A stretch of 64,000 nt of DNA from Oscillatoriales cyanobacterium RM2_1_1 (GTDB lineage Bacteria; Cyanobacteriota; Cyanobacteriia; Cyanobacteriales; Microcoleaceae): the NCBI GenBank assembly GCA_012033335.1, contig JAAURB010000017.1:1-64000 (forward strand), written 5' to 3'. The position numbers and the translations under genes were made by a program. The notes under the pieces are model-generated. The model saw only the letters and a list, made by a program, of their open reading frames with translations, did not search any database and was not told the origin of the DNA. How positions within the stretch are numbered: the stretch's first letter is position 1; the number at the start of each line of letters is the position of its first letter. Positions 9,170 through 18,757 of the stretch are shown here, piece after piece.

Positions 9170-10489
9170 ATGCGACCCAAAATTATCGTTCTAGACGATG
9201 ACCCCACGGGTTCTCAAACCGTTCACAGTTGTTTGCTGTTGACTCAGTGGGATATCGATACCCTGCGTTCAGGATTGACCGACTCATCACCGATCTTCTT
9301 TATCTTAACCAATACGCGAGCTCTCACCCCAGAGGAGGCAGCCTCAGTCACCTGGGAAGTCACCCACAATCTCAAGCAGGCGATCGCCCAAACTGGAACT
9401 GAGGATTTTCTGGTGGTGAGCCGTTCAGATTCTACCCTGAGGGGTCACTATCCGATTGAAACCGATGTGATTGCCCAGGAACTTGGCCCCTTTGACGCTC
9501 ATTTTTTGATTCCAGCTTTTTTTGAGGGGGGTCGGTTTACCCGGGATAGCGTTCATTATCTGAATATTAATGGCGTGCCCACCCCAGTCCATCAGACGGA
9601 ATTTGCCCAGGACTCGGTGTTTGGCTATCATTTCAGTTATCTACCGGACTATGTGGCTGAAAAAACCGCTGGGAAAATTGCCGCAAATCAGGTGGAGCGG
9701 TTTTTGTTAGAGGACATTCGGGCTGGAACCCAGGAACGTTTGCGGCATCTGACCCACAATCAGTGTGTGGTGGTAGACGGAGAAACCCAGGCGGATTTAG
9801 ACCAGTTTGCTACTGATGTGTTAGCGGTGGCGGGGGAAGGTAAGCGGTTCTTGTTTCGCAGTGCCGCGAGTATTTTGACAGCTCTGGCGGCTTTAGGGCC
9901 TCAACCGTTTCCCCCGGAGGAAATGGGCAGCTATGCTTTAGGGGGAAAACCAGGGGCCGTGATTGTCGGCTCCCACGTCAAAAAAACCACCCAACAGCTT
10001 GAACGCCTGCTGCAAGAACCTGGAATTGAGGGGATCGAGGTAGACGTGTCTCATCTGTTAGAAGAGAGTCAGGTTCAACGTCAGGCCATGTTGCAGCAGA
10101 TTCTAGAGCAGATTCATCAGGCCCATGCCACGGGCCATACCCCTGTGATTTATACCAGTCGTCAGGAGTTGAGTTTTGCCAATACCCAGATCCGCCTAGA
10201 GTTTGGGGTAGCGGTGTCTGAGTTTTTAATGGATCTGGTGCGGGGCCTACCAAAAGACATTGGATTTTTGATCAGTAAAGGCGGGATTACCTCAAATGAT
10301 GTCCTGAGCAAAGGCTTGGCCCTGGGTACGGCTCGACTGCTAGGGCAGGTACTGGCTGGATGTTCAATTGTCAGAACCCCAGGGGATCATCCCCAATTCC
10401 CCAATCTTCCAGTTGTCCTGTTTCCGGGGAATGTCGGCGATGAAGATGGCCTGGCTATTGTCTATCAACGGCTCAAGCCCCAGGATTAA
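9170..10489 (+). CDS. Four-carbon acid sugar kinase family protein (DUF1537/OtnK-like)
   Basis: 439 residues with the two-domain layout of the family. The N-terminal substrate domain begins KIIVLDDDPTGSQTVHS (the DDxTGS signature) and has a VSRSDSTLRGHYP segment. The C-terminal nucleotide-binding domain has GFLISKGGITSNDVLSKGL and PGNVGDEDGLAIVYQRL. Characterised relatives phosphorylate four-carbon sugar acids such as erythronate, threonate or related compounds with ATP. The usual partners (dehydrogenase, aldolase/decarboxylase, isomerase) are not beside it, so the substrate is open. The ATG lies in the short gap from the divergent P450. minC starts 16 bases downstream on the same strand. Confidence 0.88.
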   Translation: MRPKIIVLDDDPTGSQTVHSCLLLTQWDIDTLRSGLTDSSPIFFILTNTRALTPEEAASVTWEVTHNLKQAIAQTGTEDFLVVSRSDSTLRGHYPIETDVIAQELGPFDAHFLIPAFFEGGRFTRDSVHYLNINGVPTPVHQTEFAQDSVFGYHFSYLPDYVAEKTAGKIAANQVERFLLEDIRAGTQERLRHLTHNQCVVVDGETQADLDQFATDVLAVAGEGKRFLFRSAASILTALAALGPQPFPPEEMGSYALGGKPGAVIVGSHVKKTTQQLERLLQEPGIEGIEVDVSHLLEESQVQRQAMLQQILEQIHQAHATGHTPVIYTSRQELSFANTQIRLEFGVAVSEFLMDLVRGLPKDIGFLISKGGITSNDVLSKGLALGTARLLGQVLAGCSIVRTPGDHPQFPNLPVVLFPGNVGDEDGLAIVYQRLKPQD

Positions 10490-10505
10490 ATCTCACCGTT
10501 AACCC

Positions 10506-11366
10506 ATGACCCCCGACCAACCCATGACCCATCCTGCTAAATCCTCAGATCCATCTCCATCCACCATTCAACCGGATAGTCCGGCTGATGCTCCAGCCGT
10601 TCCGGCCACCCTACAAGTTCATTTCAAAACCGAGGCTGGACGGGTGCTTTTACTCCTACCGCCAGAACCCCCGGCCCAGGATGACTCCGATCCTCCCACG
10701 GGTAGCCGGGGCTGGTCTGAGCTCTGGCAACAGCTCAAACACCGGCTCAATAGTATGGAGCAGGGCTGGCAACCGAATACCGAGGTGTACTTAATTGGAG
10801 GGGGTCGATTGCTAGATGTGCGACAACTCCAGGAAATTGCTGAAGCGCTCAGGGACGTTCAGCTCATCCTCAAGCGTGTCCAGACCACCCGTCGGCAAAC
10901 TGCAGTGGCAGCGGCGACGGTGGGATATTCCGTCGATCAAACTGCCGAGCCGGTTCATTTAAGCCCGAGTTCCCCCAGCAAGAACTCAGATAAAGCCGTG
11001 GTGCTGGCAGAGCCTCTGTACCTGCAAACGACCCTGCGTTCCGGCATGGATGTGCGTCATCCCGGAACCGTTGTGATTTTGGGGGATGTCAACCCGGGCA
11101 GTTCCGTTGTGGCCGATGGAGATATCATTATCTGGGGGCGATTGCGGGGCAACGTTCAGGCGGGGTCAAAGGGCAATTCTAAGAGTATGATTATGGCGTT
11201 ACAGATGGAGCCAAACTTAATTCGGATTGCTGATAAACTGGCAAGGGGGCCAGAATCCCCACCCGCCCAATTTCAGCCTGAAGTTGCCTACATTACCGAT
11301 CAAGGCATTCGGATTAGTAAGGCCGCCGATTTTTCTAAGATCAAAACCTGGCAAATTCAGGATTAG
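10506..11366 (+). CDS. minC: Septum site-determining protein MinC
   Basis: 286 residues. The C-terminal MinC beta-helix domain is clear from about residue 175: LRSGMDVRHPGTVVILGDV, then DGDIIIWGRLRGNVQAG and a conserved IRIADKLARGP segment. The N-terminal part (about 35-140) would be the FtsZ-inhibiting domain, after a Pro/Ser-rich start. Methionines at 10506 and 10524 are both possible starts; neither has an obvious ribosome-binding site. With MinD it blocks FtsZ ring assembly away from mid-cell. It is the first of minC-minD-minE, with minD 172 bases downstream. Confidence 0.95.
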   Translation: MTPDQPMTHPAKSSDPSPSTIQPDSPADAPAVPATLQVHFKTEAGRVLLLLPPEPPAQDDSDPPTGSRGWSELWQQLKHRLNSMEQGWQPNTEVYLIGGGRLLDVRQLQEIAEALRDVQLILKRVQTTRRQTAVAAATVGYSVDQTAEPVHLSPSSPSKNSDKAVVLAEPLYLQTTLRSGMDVRHPGTVVILGDVNPGSSVVADGDIIIWGRLRGNVQAGSKGNSKSMIMALQMEPNLIRIADKLARGPESPPAQFQPEVAYITDQGIRISKAADFSKIKTWQIQD

Positions 11367-11538
11367 TCCCCAAAGTCAAATCCTATCCCGTTTGAAAAGA
11401 GTAGGAACCGGGTATTTATCCCTGGTCTCGACAGCGAATCGGAGCTAGAGATTTTAAGATAAAGGCGGTTTAGCAAACAGATTGGATGAATAGTTTGGTC
11501 AGTAGTTTGATGTAAGTCGTTTGGTAAAGCAGAGCAAT

Positions 11539-12345
11539 ATGAGTCGTGTGATTGTAATTACCTCTGGAAAAGGGGGGGTTGGCAAAACTACCTCAACCGC
11601 CAATATCAGCATGGCCCTGGCGAAGCAAGGTCATCGGGTAGCGGTGGTCGATGCAGACTTTGGGTTGAGAAATCTGGATTTAATCCTGGGTCTGGAGAAC
11701 CGGATTGTTTATACCGCTTTAGATGTGCTCTCGGGAGAATGCAGTCTGGAGCAAGCCCTGGTCAGGGATAAGCGTCAGCCCCATCTGTCTCTGTTGCCCG
11801 CCGCCCAGAACCGGATGAAAGATGCTGTCACCCCCAATCAAATGAAGGATTTAGTCGGCAGGCTAGAACTGAATAATGATTATGTGCTGATCGATTGCCC
11901 TGCCGGAATTGAACAGGGATTTCAAAATGCGATCGCCGCCGCCCGAGAAGCCATTATCGTCACCACCCCTGAAATCTCCGCCGTTCGGGATGCGGATCGG
12001 GTCATCGGATTACTTGAAGCCAATGATATTAAGCGGATTCGGCTATTGGTAAATCGGATTCGACCGGCCATGGTGATCGCCAATAATATGATGTCAGTGC
12101 AGGATGTGGAAGAAATTCTAGCCATTCCCCTGGTGGGAGTAGTTCCCGATGATGAACGGGTGATTGTCTCGGCCAATCAGGGGGAGCCTTTAGTACTCGA
12201 AGATCCAGGAAATATCACCTCAAAAGCGGCGATCGCCTATCACAATATTGCCCGCCGGTTGGACGGGGAAAAAGTTGATTTTGTGGATCTGAGTCCTCCC
12301 CCGAAGGGCTTATTGGCCCGGCTGCGGAGCGCTTTTTCCAGATAG
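11539..12345 (+). CDS. minD: Septum site-determining ATPase MinD
   Basis: 268 residues from the ATG at 11539 (MSRVIVITSGKGGVGKTT); an upstream in-frame TTG would add six unlikely residues. The deviant Walker A GKGGVGKTT carries the signature Lys11 and Lys16. Further MinD motifs are VDADFGLRNLDL, IDCPAGIEQGF and TTPEISAVRDADR. The C-terminus GLLARLRSAFSR is the amphipathic membrane-targeting helix. ATP-bound MinD dimerises on the membrane, recruits MinC, and is released by MinE. It is followed by minE 125 bases downstream. Confidence 0.97.
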   Translation: MSRVIVITSGKGGVGKTTSTANISMALAKQGHRVAVVDADFGLRNLDLILGLENRIVYTALDVLSGECSLEQALVRDKRQPHLSLLPAAQNRMKDAVTPNQMKDLVGRLELNNDYVLIDCPAGIEQGFQNAIAAAREAIIVTTPEISAVRDADRVIGLLEANDIKRIRLLVNRIRPAMVIANNMMSVQDVEEILAIPLVGVVPDDERVIVSANQGEPLVLEDPGNITSKAAIAYHNIARRLDGEKVDFVDLSPPPKGLLARLRSAFSR

Positions 12346-12470
12346 TGTTTTTCGCAGTTGTGCTTTTAAGGTCAAGTCTCTCCAGGCAATTCTCTCCAGT
12401 CATGCTTCGCCGTCAGACGTTAAATCCCGCTGTTCATTATTGATGGTCAACCCTTCCACCCTAACTACCC

Positions 12471-12983
12471 ATGAAACTCAGCGACCTGATTGAACGACTT
12501 TTTCCCCGACCTCAAGAGAGTCGCGATGCAGTCAAGCGCCGTCTTAGTATGGTTCTGGCCCACGACCGGACTGATCTGACCCCAGAAATTGTGGAAAAAA
12601 TACGGCGAGATGTGCTAGAAGTTCTCTCCCGCTATGTTGAGATTGAGACCGAAGCGGTTGAATTTGGCCTAGAGAGCGATCAACGTACTACAGCTCTGGT
12701 GGCTAATTTACCGATTCGACGGGTGAAAAAGCCTGAAGAACAAGGGGATCTCCCTACAATTGCGCTTCGGAAAGCCCAAGAACCCGATCAGCAGATTCCC
12801 GAACCAGAACCATTCCTAGAACCTCTTGGGGCCACCGAAGATTCCCAGCAGGATCCCCAAACAGACCCCCAGGAAACTGCTGAACCCCTTGCAGTAGAAT
12901 CCCTTGCCGTCGATAATCCAGCCATGACTGATCCCGAAGACCCTGATTTAGAAGACCCTGAGGAAAGTCTGGATCAAATCTAA
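12471..12983 (+). CDS. minE: Cell division topological specificity factor MinE with a long acidic C-terminal tail
   Basis: 170 residues, whereas MinE is usually about 85-105. Residues 1-90 are a normal MinE: MKLSDLIERLF membrane-targeting helix, a SRDAVKRRLSMVLAHDR contact-helix/strand region that stimulates MinD ATPase, and the dimerisation domain through LVANLPIRR. Residues from about 92 to 170 are a Pro/Glu/Asp/Gln-rich, probably disordered acidic tail with several DPxxxxP-like repeats (QDPQTDPQET, DPEDPDLEDPEESLD). The tail is in frame and uses ordinary codons, so it is unlikely to be readthrough. Its purpose is unknown. holB starts 12 bases after the stop. Confidence 0.95.
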   Translation: MKLSDLIERLFPRPQESRDAVKRRLSMVLAHDRTDLTPEIVEKIRRDVLEVLSRYVEIETEAVEFGLESDQRTTALVANLPIRRVKKPEEQGDLPTIALRKAQEPDQQIPEPEPFLEPLGATEDSQQDPQTDPQETAEPLAVESLAVDNPAMTDPEDPDLEDPEESLDQI

Positions 12984-12995
12984 GGCTTACCTGCA

Positions 12996-13973
12996 ATGAA
13001 CTCTCCCTTCACCCGATTAATCGGTCAACCCCAGGCTGTAGAACTCTTAACTCAAGCGGTGCAAAAACAGCGTATCGCTCCCGCTTATCTGTTTGTGGGC
13101 AGTCCAGGAATTGGTCGGAGTCTGGCGGCCCGTTGCTGGATTGAGTTGATCTTTCGCCAGACCCAAAAATCCAACCACTCTTCCCAATCTTTGAGTCAAC
13201 GCATTGTTGACCGGACTCATCCTGATCTATTCTGGGTAGAACCCACCTATACCTATCAGGGCAAGCGGCTCTCCCAGCAAGAACTGCAAGCCGCAGGTCT
13301 AAAGCGCAAATCCGCCCCCCAAATTCGCCTGGATCAAATCCGTGAAGTCAGTCAATTTCTCAGTCGCTCGCCCCTAGAAGCCCAGCGGTTAATCGTCGTT
13401 CTCGAAGATGCTGAAACCATGGCTGAGTCCGCCGCCAATGGACTCCTGAAAACCCTGGAAGAACCGGGCCGGGCCACCTTAATTTTGATCGCCCCTAGTC
13501 CAGAGGCCCTCTTGCCAACCCTGGTATCTCGTTGCGCCCGGATTCCGTTTTATCGGCTATCTGAAACTGACTTGACCAAGGTACTTCAGCGGACTGGATC
13601 TGAAGTGGTGTTGCAACGACCTGAGATTCTGGCTATGGCCCAGGGGAGTCCTGGACAGGCGATGATCCACTGGCAACAATTGCAGGCGATCGCCACCCAG
13701 ACCCCAGAATTCCTCCAGCGCCTGGATCCCCTGCCTCAAACCCTACGGTCAGCCCTGGAATTGGGTCGGGACATCAGTCAACAATTCGATCTAGAAGCCC
13801 AACTCTGGTTGGTGGATTATCTGCAACAGCAAGTCTGGCAGCGGCAACCTGATTTTGACACTCCTATTTTCCTGCACCATTTAGAGCAGGCTCGGCAGCA
13901 GTTGAGGAATCATGTTCAGCCAAGATTGATCTGGGAGTGTTTGTTTTTATCCTTAAACCCATTGGGAGTTTAA
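12996..13973 (+). CDS. holB: DNA polymerase III delta-prime subunit
   Basis: 325 residues. It opens FTRLIGQPQAVELLTQAV, typical of clamp-loader AAA+ proteins. The P-loop GSPGIGRS has Arg in place of the catalytic Lys, and the sensor/arginine-finger segment is VSRCARIPF (SRC motif). Between them, ESAANGLLKTLEEP is the conserved Walker B-to-sensor region. The zinc-binding cysteine module common in delta-prime and gamma/tau is not evident. Delta-prime is the rigid, non-hydrolysing stator of the clamp loader, so a degenerate P-loop is expected. It is tightly coupled to minE (12-base gap) and converges on the next gene with a six-base gap. Confidence 0.9.
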   Translation: MNSPFTRLIGQPQAVELLTQAVQKQRIAPAYLFVGSPGIGRSLAARCWIELIFRQTQKSNHSSQSLSQRIVDRTHPDLFWVEPTYTYQGKRLSQQELQAAGLKRKSAPQIRLDQIREVSQFLSRSPLEAQRLIVVLEDAETMAESAANGLLKTLEEPGRATLILIAPSPEALLPTLVSRCARIPFYRLSETDLTKVLQRTGSEVVLQRPEILAMAQGSPGQAMIHWQQLQAIATQTPEFLQRLDPLPQTLRSALELGRDISQQFDLEAQLWLVDYLQQQVWQRQPDFDTPIFLHHLEQARQQLRNHVQPRLIWECLFLSLNPLGV

Positions 13974-13979
13974 GCCGAT

Positions 13980-15647
13980 TCAAGACTTGCGAATTGTCCA
14001 GAATGGTACCTGTTGTGTCAGTTGTAAATGAACGCCATTTAGATTATTTTGGGCGAATAGATAGGTATTATCTTGCCACAGGGGAATATAGGGAACATCT
14101 GCGGCTAAGTGATCCTGAATTTGAGCCAGTAATGCTAACCGTTTTTGGGGGTTTTGTTCCTGGCGTTGCTGGTCAATTAATTGATTGACTTCTGAGTTGT
14201 AATAGAACGATCCTTGGTATTGACTGGCTCCCTGTTGGCATCCGGTTTGAGCTGAACCTTTTCCACAGTCTAGAAAGGGAGAGATATAGTTATCGGGGTC
14301 AAGAAAATCGGCGTACCAGTCTAGCATAAACGTCGGATATACTCCAATTTCCAGATTTTTATAGGCAGTTGTCGCCTCAATACTATTGAGTTCTAATTGC
14401 ATTAATCCAGCTAAATCTCGCTCCGCCAATGCCTTTAAAGTGCTAGCTAGAATGCCTCGCTTACTAGAGCCCGAAGCGTACCAGAGCTCGATGATGGCCG
14501 GGTTTTCCGAGGAGTAACCGGCTTGTTTTAATAATGTTTTAGCCTGTTCGATATTGCCATCTCCATAGACCTGTTGAAATACAGGCTGATAACTTTTCAG
14601 GGATGCAGGAATCAGGCTATAAGCTGGTTCTCCCTGACCCAGTAATACCCGTTGATTGAGTAAGGGGCGATCCACTAACGCCGCCAACGCCTGTCGCACT
14701 TCTAATCGATCTAAAGGCGCTGAATTAACATTGAGTACCATGTAGCTAACGGTATTACCTTCGGCGCTGATCACCTGCCATTTCTGTTCTGAAACTCCCT
14801 GAAGTAGACTATTAGTTTGATCGGGATCTAGAGAAAAATAGGCCACGTCAATTGCCCCACTTTTGAAGGCAATATACAGATTAGCAGAACTAGATAATCG
14901 CTGAATATCCAATCCTGAATTTGCCGGTTTTTTTCCCCAATAATTCTCAAAAGCATCCAGACGAATTCGGTCTGTTTCATAGGCGGCTAGTTTATAGGGG
15001 CCAGTCCCAACAAACGTGCGGGTTTGAAACTTGCCTTCACCTATCTCATAAGTCTGGGGTGAAACGGCACAGAGTCCGGGAAACGCCAGCAGGGAAGTAA
15101 ACGCGGCGAAGGGTTTTTGCAGTTGGATGGTCAGTTCATACTCCCCGGTCGCCTGAATTTGCTGCACGGCATCGACTAACAGGGAGGAGGGGGAACCGGC
15201 ATTTTTCATGAATCGTTGCAGGGAAAAGGCCATAGCTTCGGCATTAAAGGGAGCTCCGTCATGGAACAGCACCCCTTGCCGCAGCGGAATTTTATAGGTG
15301 AGGCCATCTTGGCTAATCGTGGGCAGGGCCGTAGCCAGCTTGGGGATAATGTCTGCCGTGCCCAACTGATAATCGTAGAGGGCATCCCCCAGGTTATAGA
15401 GCAAATTTCCTGAGAATACTTCGTAGGCATCCGCCGGATCAAGAGTACGTAGCTTCAGGGTCGTGCCAATGGTGATGCGACTGGAATTGACTGCGGAATT
15501 CCCAGCCAAATTTCTAGATGACGAATCGTCTGGCATCCAGGAATTGCAACTGAGGATCAAGATACAGCAGAGGCTGAATAATCCGAGCCATTTACCCCGT
15601 TTCCAGAACTGGATCCAGGAATGGCTGATCGTAAGAGTTAATAACAT
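13980..15647 (-). CDS. ABC transporter substrate-binding lipoprotein, family 5 (peptide/nickel type)
   Basis: 555 residues. A signal segment with lipobox LILSC places the lipidated cysteine at residue 34, so it is anchored outside the membrane. The mature protein has the SBP family 5 pattern: TLDPADAYEVFSGNLLYNLG, then TYKIPLRQGVLFHDGAPF and FVGTGPYKLAAY, and DWYADFLDPDNYISPFL late in the chain. These proteins bind oligopeptides, nickel or glutathione-like ligands for an ABC importer. No permease or ATPase genes adjoin it, so the partner must be elsewhere. The start at 15647 is the only methionine ahead of the signal core; no clear ribosome-binding site is seen. Confidence 0.9.
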   Translation of the reverse strand: MLLTLTISHSWIQFWKRGKWLGLFSLCCILILSCNSWMPDDSSSRNLAGNSAVNSSRITIGTTLKLRTLDPADAYEVFSGNLLYNLGDALYDYQLGTADIIPKLATALPTISQDGLTYKIPLRQGVLFHDGAPFNAEAMAFSLQRFMKNAGSPSSLLVDAVQQIQATGEYELTIQLQKPFAAFTSLLAFPGLCAVSPQTYEIGEGKFQTRTFVGTGPYKLAAYETDRIRLDAFENYWGKKPANSGLDIQRLSSSANLYIAFKSGAIDVAYFSLDPDQTNSLLQGVSEQKWQVISAEGNTVSYMVLNVNSAPLDRLEVRQALAALVDRPLLNQRVLLGQGEPAYSLIPASLKSYQPVFQQVYGDGNIEQAKTLLKQAGYSSENPAIIELWYASGSSKRGILASTLKALAERDLAGLMQLELNSIEATTAYKNLEIGVYPTFMLDWYADFLDPDNYISPFLDCGKGSAQTGCQQGASQYQGSFYYNSEVNQLIDQQRQEQNPQKRLALLAQIQDHLAADVPYIPLWQDNTYLFAQNNLNGVHLQLTQQVPFWTIRKS

Positions 15648-15908
15648 GGAAAGTGGAGAATTGAACTGATCCTCGATTTTTCATTGGTCTGGGATATGGC
15701 AATCCTAAATCGATCATGAAAAATGCTATGGATGGATTTGGGGCCAACGCCCCCTTTTCACAAATGATTTGTGGGCTATATAGCCATCATATCTGAACCG
15801 TGAATGTAGATCAGGTCTCTTGTCCTAGCCAGCTAGAAGCCTTCACGATAAATCCATTGATAGCGGTGTCATGCTATGAATAGATAATCGGGTTAATTAC
15901 AGAGCCAC

Positions 15909-17192
15909 ATGTCGGAGTCGTTGTTTGCAGATGCCAGTCGCAGATTAGAGAAAGCCTGGAAACATGTTGTCTTATCGGATGACACCATCGAGCGCTTAAA
16001 ATACCCCAAAGCCAGCTTAATTGTCTCAATTCCGGTGCGGATGGATGATGGCTCCCTGAAAGTATTTCAAGGATATCGCGTCCGCTATGACGATACCCGA
16101 GGCCCAACCAAAGGCGGGATTAGATATCACCCCGATGTTTCCATTGACGAGGTGACTTCCCTGGCATTCTGGATGACCTTTAAATGTGCAGTTTTGAACC
16201 TTCCCTTTGGGGGGGCGAAAGGCGGAATTACAGTCAACCCCAAAGCCTTGTCAAAGTTTGAACTGGAACGGCTGAGTCGGGGCTACATCGATGCGATCGC
16301 CGATTTTATTGGCCCCGATGTAGATATTCCGGCCCCCGATGTCTATACCAATCCGATGATTATGGGCTGGATGATGGATCAGTACAGCATTATTCGCCGT
16401 CAACTCAGTCCGGCAGTCATTACCGGCAAACCGATTACCCTGGGGGGAAGTTTGGGGCGAGACACGGCTACGGCAATGGGAGCGTTTTTTGTGGTTCAGA
16501 ATTTGATGCCCCGGTTTGATCAAATTCCGGAGAAAACCACCGTCGCTGTTCAGGGGTTTGGCAATGCCGGGGCGGTTTTAGCCCAGTTACTCTCTCAGGC
16601 GGGTTATAAGGTTGTTGCCGTCAGTGATTCCCAGGGGGGAATCTATGCTAGAACGGGGTTGGATATCCCCAGTGTCCGGCAATTCAAAGAAGCTAATCGT
16701 GGAGTCAAAGCTGTTTACTGTGAGGGCAGCGTCTGTAATATTGTTGAGCATGAGGTGCTGACCAATGAGGAGTTGCTCACCCTTGATGTTGATATCCTGA
16801 TTCCTGCCGCCCTCGAGAATCAAATCACCGCCGCAAATGCCCCTGCTATCCAGGCTAAATATGTCTTTGAAGTGGCCAATGGGCCGACCACCTCAGAAGC
16901 CGATCAGATTCTAGAGCAACGGGGTATTCAGGTGTTTCCCGATATTCTGGTCAATGCCGGGGGAGTGACCGTGAGCTATTTTGAATGGGTGCAAAACCGC
17001 AGTGGACTCTACTGGACAGCGGAGGAAGTCAATCAGCGTCTGAAGCAAAAAATGATTGAAGAAACTGGAAGGATCTGGCAAATTACTCAAGATCGTGCCG
17101 TTTCCATGCGAACGGCTGCCTATATTCATGGATTAAGCCGCCTGGGAGAAGCCATTAATGCCAAAGGAACTCGGGCGGATTATATGGGTTAG
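15909..17192 (+). CDS. gdhA: Glu/Leu/Phe/Val dehydrogenase (glutamate dehydrogenase)
   Basis: 427 residues, the length of hexameric NAD(P)-glutamate dehydrogenases. The substrate domain holds GPTKGGIRYHP, FKCAVLNLPFGGAKGG (substrate Lys92, catalytic Lys104) and PAPDVYTN; the Rossmann domain holds VAVQGFGNAGAVLAQLL and NAGGVTVSYFEWVQN. It interconverts glutamate with 2-oxoglutarate and ammonium in the cytoplasm; cofactor choice cannot be read safely. It lies just upstream of the radical SAM gene (35 bases) on the same strand, which may be cotranscribed. The 260 bases upstream include small hairpins (CACAAA-TGA-TTTGTG near 15768; GGGGC-CAAC-GCCCC near 15740). Confidence 0.94.
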   Translation: MSESLFADASRRLEKAWKHVVLSDDTIERLKYPKASLIVSIPVRMDDGSLKVFQGYRVRYDDTRGPTKGGIRYHPDVSIDEVTSLAFWMTFKCAVLNLPFGGAKGGITVNPKALSKFELERLSRGYIDAIADFIGPDVDIPAPDVYTNPMIMGWMMDQYSIIRRQLSPAVITGKPITLGGSLGRDTATAMGAFFVVQNLMPRFDQIPEKTTVAVQGFGNAGAVLAQLLSQAGYKVVAVSDSQGGIYARTGLDIPSVRQFKEANRGVKAVYCEGSVCNIVEHEVLTNEELLTLDVDILIPAALENQITAANAPAIQAKYVFEVANGPTTSEADQILEQRGIQVFPDILVNAGGVTVSYFEWVQNRSGLYWTAEEVNQRLKQKMIEETGRIWQITQDRAVSMRTAAYIHGLSRLGEAINAKGTRADYMG

Positions 17193-17227
17193 GATCATAG
17201 ACCAGTTAAATTATTCACTCCTCCAGC

Positions 17228-18601
17228 ATGAGTCTCAATTCCATTCAGCCTGCTCGGATTACCCAGGTGATTCCCAATTCCATTGCAGCGGAGTTGGGTT
17301 TTGAGCCAGGGGATGCGATTGTGTCTATTAATGGTCAGCAACCGAGGGATCTCATTGACTATCAGTTTCTCTGTGCCGACGAGAGTTTAGAACTCGAAGT
17401 CCTAGATGCCCAAGGAAAAATTCATCAGCTCGAACTCGAAAAAGACTACGATGATGATTTGGGATTGGAATTTGAAACGGCCCTATTTGACGGCTTGATT
17501 CAATGCAACAATCGCTGTCCATTTTGCTTTATTGATCAGCAACCCCCCGGCAAACGCCAGACCCTCTACCTCAAAGACGACGACTATCGCCTGAGTTTTC
17601 TCTATGGTTCCTATCTGACCCTGACTAATCTGACGGCGCGAGAATGGGATCGGATCCGGCAAATGCGATTGTCTCCCCTCTATGTCTCTGTCCATGCCAC
17701 TGAACCCGAAGTGCGCCAACGACTGCTGAAAAATCCCCGGGCGGGGGAGATTCTCTCTCAGTTACGGTGGTTCCAAGAACAACGCCTGCAAGTTCATACC
17801 CAGGTCGTCGTTTGTCCTGGCATCAATGATGGGATTCACCTGACCCAAACCTTAAAGGACTTGGCCCGTTTTCATCGGGGTAGTATTCCGGCGGTGGCTT
17901 CCATTGCGGTGGTTCCTGTGGGATTGACCCGCTTCCGTCCGGCGGAGGATGAATTGGTGGCTGTAACCATAGAAAAAGCCCAGGAAGTGATTCAACAGGT
18001 ACAGGCTTTACAACAAGAACTCCAGCAACAATCCCAGACAAACTGTATCTGGCTGGCGGACGAATGGTTTTTGATTGGTCGCCAACCTTTACCACCAGCG
18101 GCCCACTATGAAGATTATCCCCAGATCGGCAACGGGGTAGGCTCGATTCGTCAGTTCTTGCAGGAGTTTGAAGCGGCGTTTCAGGCCCAGGGTTTATCCC
18201 ATCTGATGATGGATTCGGCCAGTCCTGAAGCCATCACCGAACCGGTTTCAAAATTGACCTGGGTTGTTGGCAATGCCGTTGAAATGGCATTTGAGCCGAT
18301 TGTCAGGCAACTCAATCAGATTTCGGGGGTAGACCTCAATCTGATGGCCCTGAACAGTTCCTATTGGGGACAGGAGATTACCGTTACTGGCTTGCTAACC
18401 GGGCAGGACTTACTTCGGGGTCTGGCGGGTCAAGATTTAGGGGATGCCCTATTGTTGCCCTCGATCATGCTGAAGCAAGGGGAAGCCCTATTTTTAGATG
18501 ATATGACCGTTGAGCAGGTGGCCCAACAGTTGCAAGTCCCGATTTGGATTGTTACGGGAGTTGAAGGGTTGATTCAAGCCATTTTGGAACATCGGCTTTA
18601 G
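17228..18601 (+). CDS. Radical SAM protein with PDZ and DUF512 domains (TIGR03279 type)
   Basis: 457 residues. Residues 1-60 form a PDZ-like domain (ARITQVIPNSIAAELGF, then PGDAIVSINGQ). The cluster motif is CNNRCPFC (Cys93, Cys97, Cys100), a CxxxCxxC radical SAM signature, followed by FIDQQPPGKRQTLYLKDDDY. The C-terminal half is a DUF512 domain (VPVGLTRFR, NGVGSIRQF). This is a conserved cyanobacterial family whose reaction is unknown; it is expected to use SAM and a 4Fe-4S cluster in the cytoplasm. It starts 35 bases after gdhA. Confidence 0.9.
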   Translation: MSLNSIQPARITQVIPNSIAAELGFEPGDAIVSINGQQPRDLIDYQFLCADESLELEVLDAQGKIHQLELEKDYDDDLGLEFETALFDGLIQCNNRCPFCFIDQQPPGKRQTLYLKDDDYRLSFLYGSYLTLTNLTAREWDRIRQMRLSPLYVSVHATEPEVRQRLLKNPRAGEILSQLRWFQEQRLQVHTQVVVCPGINDGIHLTQTLKDLARFHRGSIPAVASIAVVPVGLTRFRPAEDELVAVTIEKAQEVIQQVQALQQELQQQSQTNCIWLADEWFLIGRQPLPPAAHYEDYPQIGNGVGSIRQFLQEFEAAFQAQGLSHLMMDSASPEAITEPVSKLTWVVGNAVEMAFEPIVRQLNQISGVDLNLMALNSSYWGQEITVTGLLTGQDLLRGLAGQDLGDALLLPSIMLKQGEALFLDDMTVEQVAQQLQVPIWIVTGVEGLIQAILEHRL

Positions 18602-18757
18602 TGTCTAAGAAATTCTCAAGGGGCTACCGGGCAATTTGACAATCAACTTAGGATTGGCTCAATCCAGCATTTAACCGATCAATTTGTTTATTTATTAATC
18701 AGTGACCCCCCTCAGGGTAGGATGGAACGATGAACAACCTGCCACACTAACCGATTC

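Noticed and set aside
13060-13140. Loss of the P-loop lysine in delta-prime as a defect
   Set aside because: Degenerate P-loops are normal in delta-prime, which does not hydrolyse ATP.
12986-14000. MinE tail as readthrough or fusion with the next gene
   Set aside because: The tail ends at its own stop 12 bases before holB, which has a complete N-terminus.
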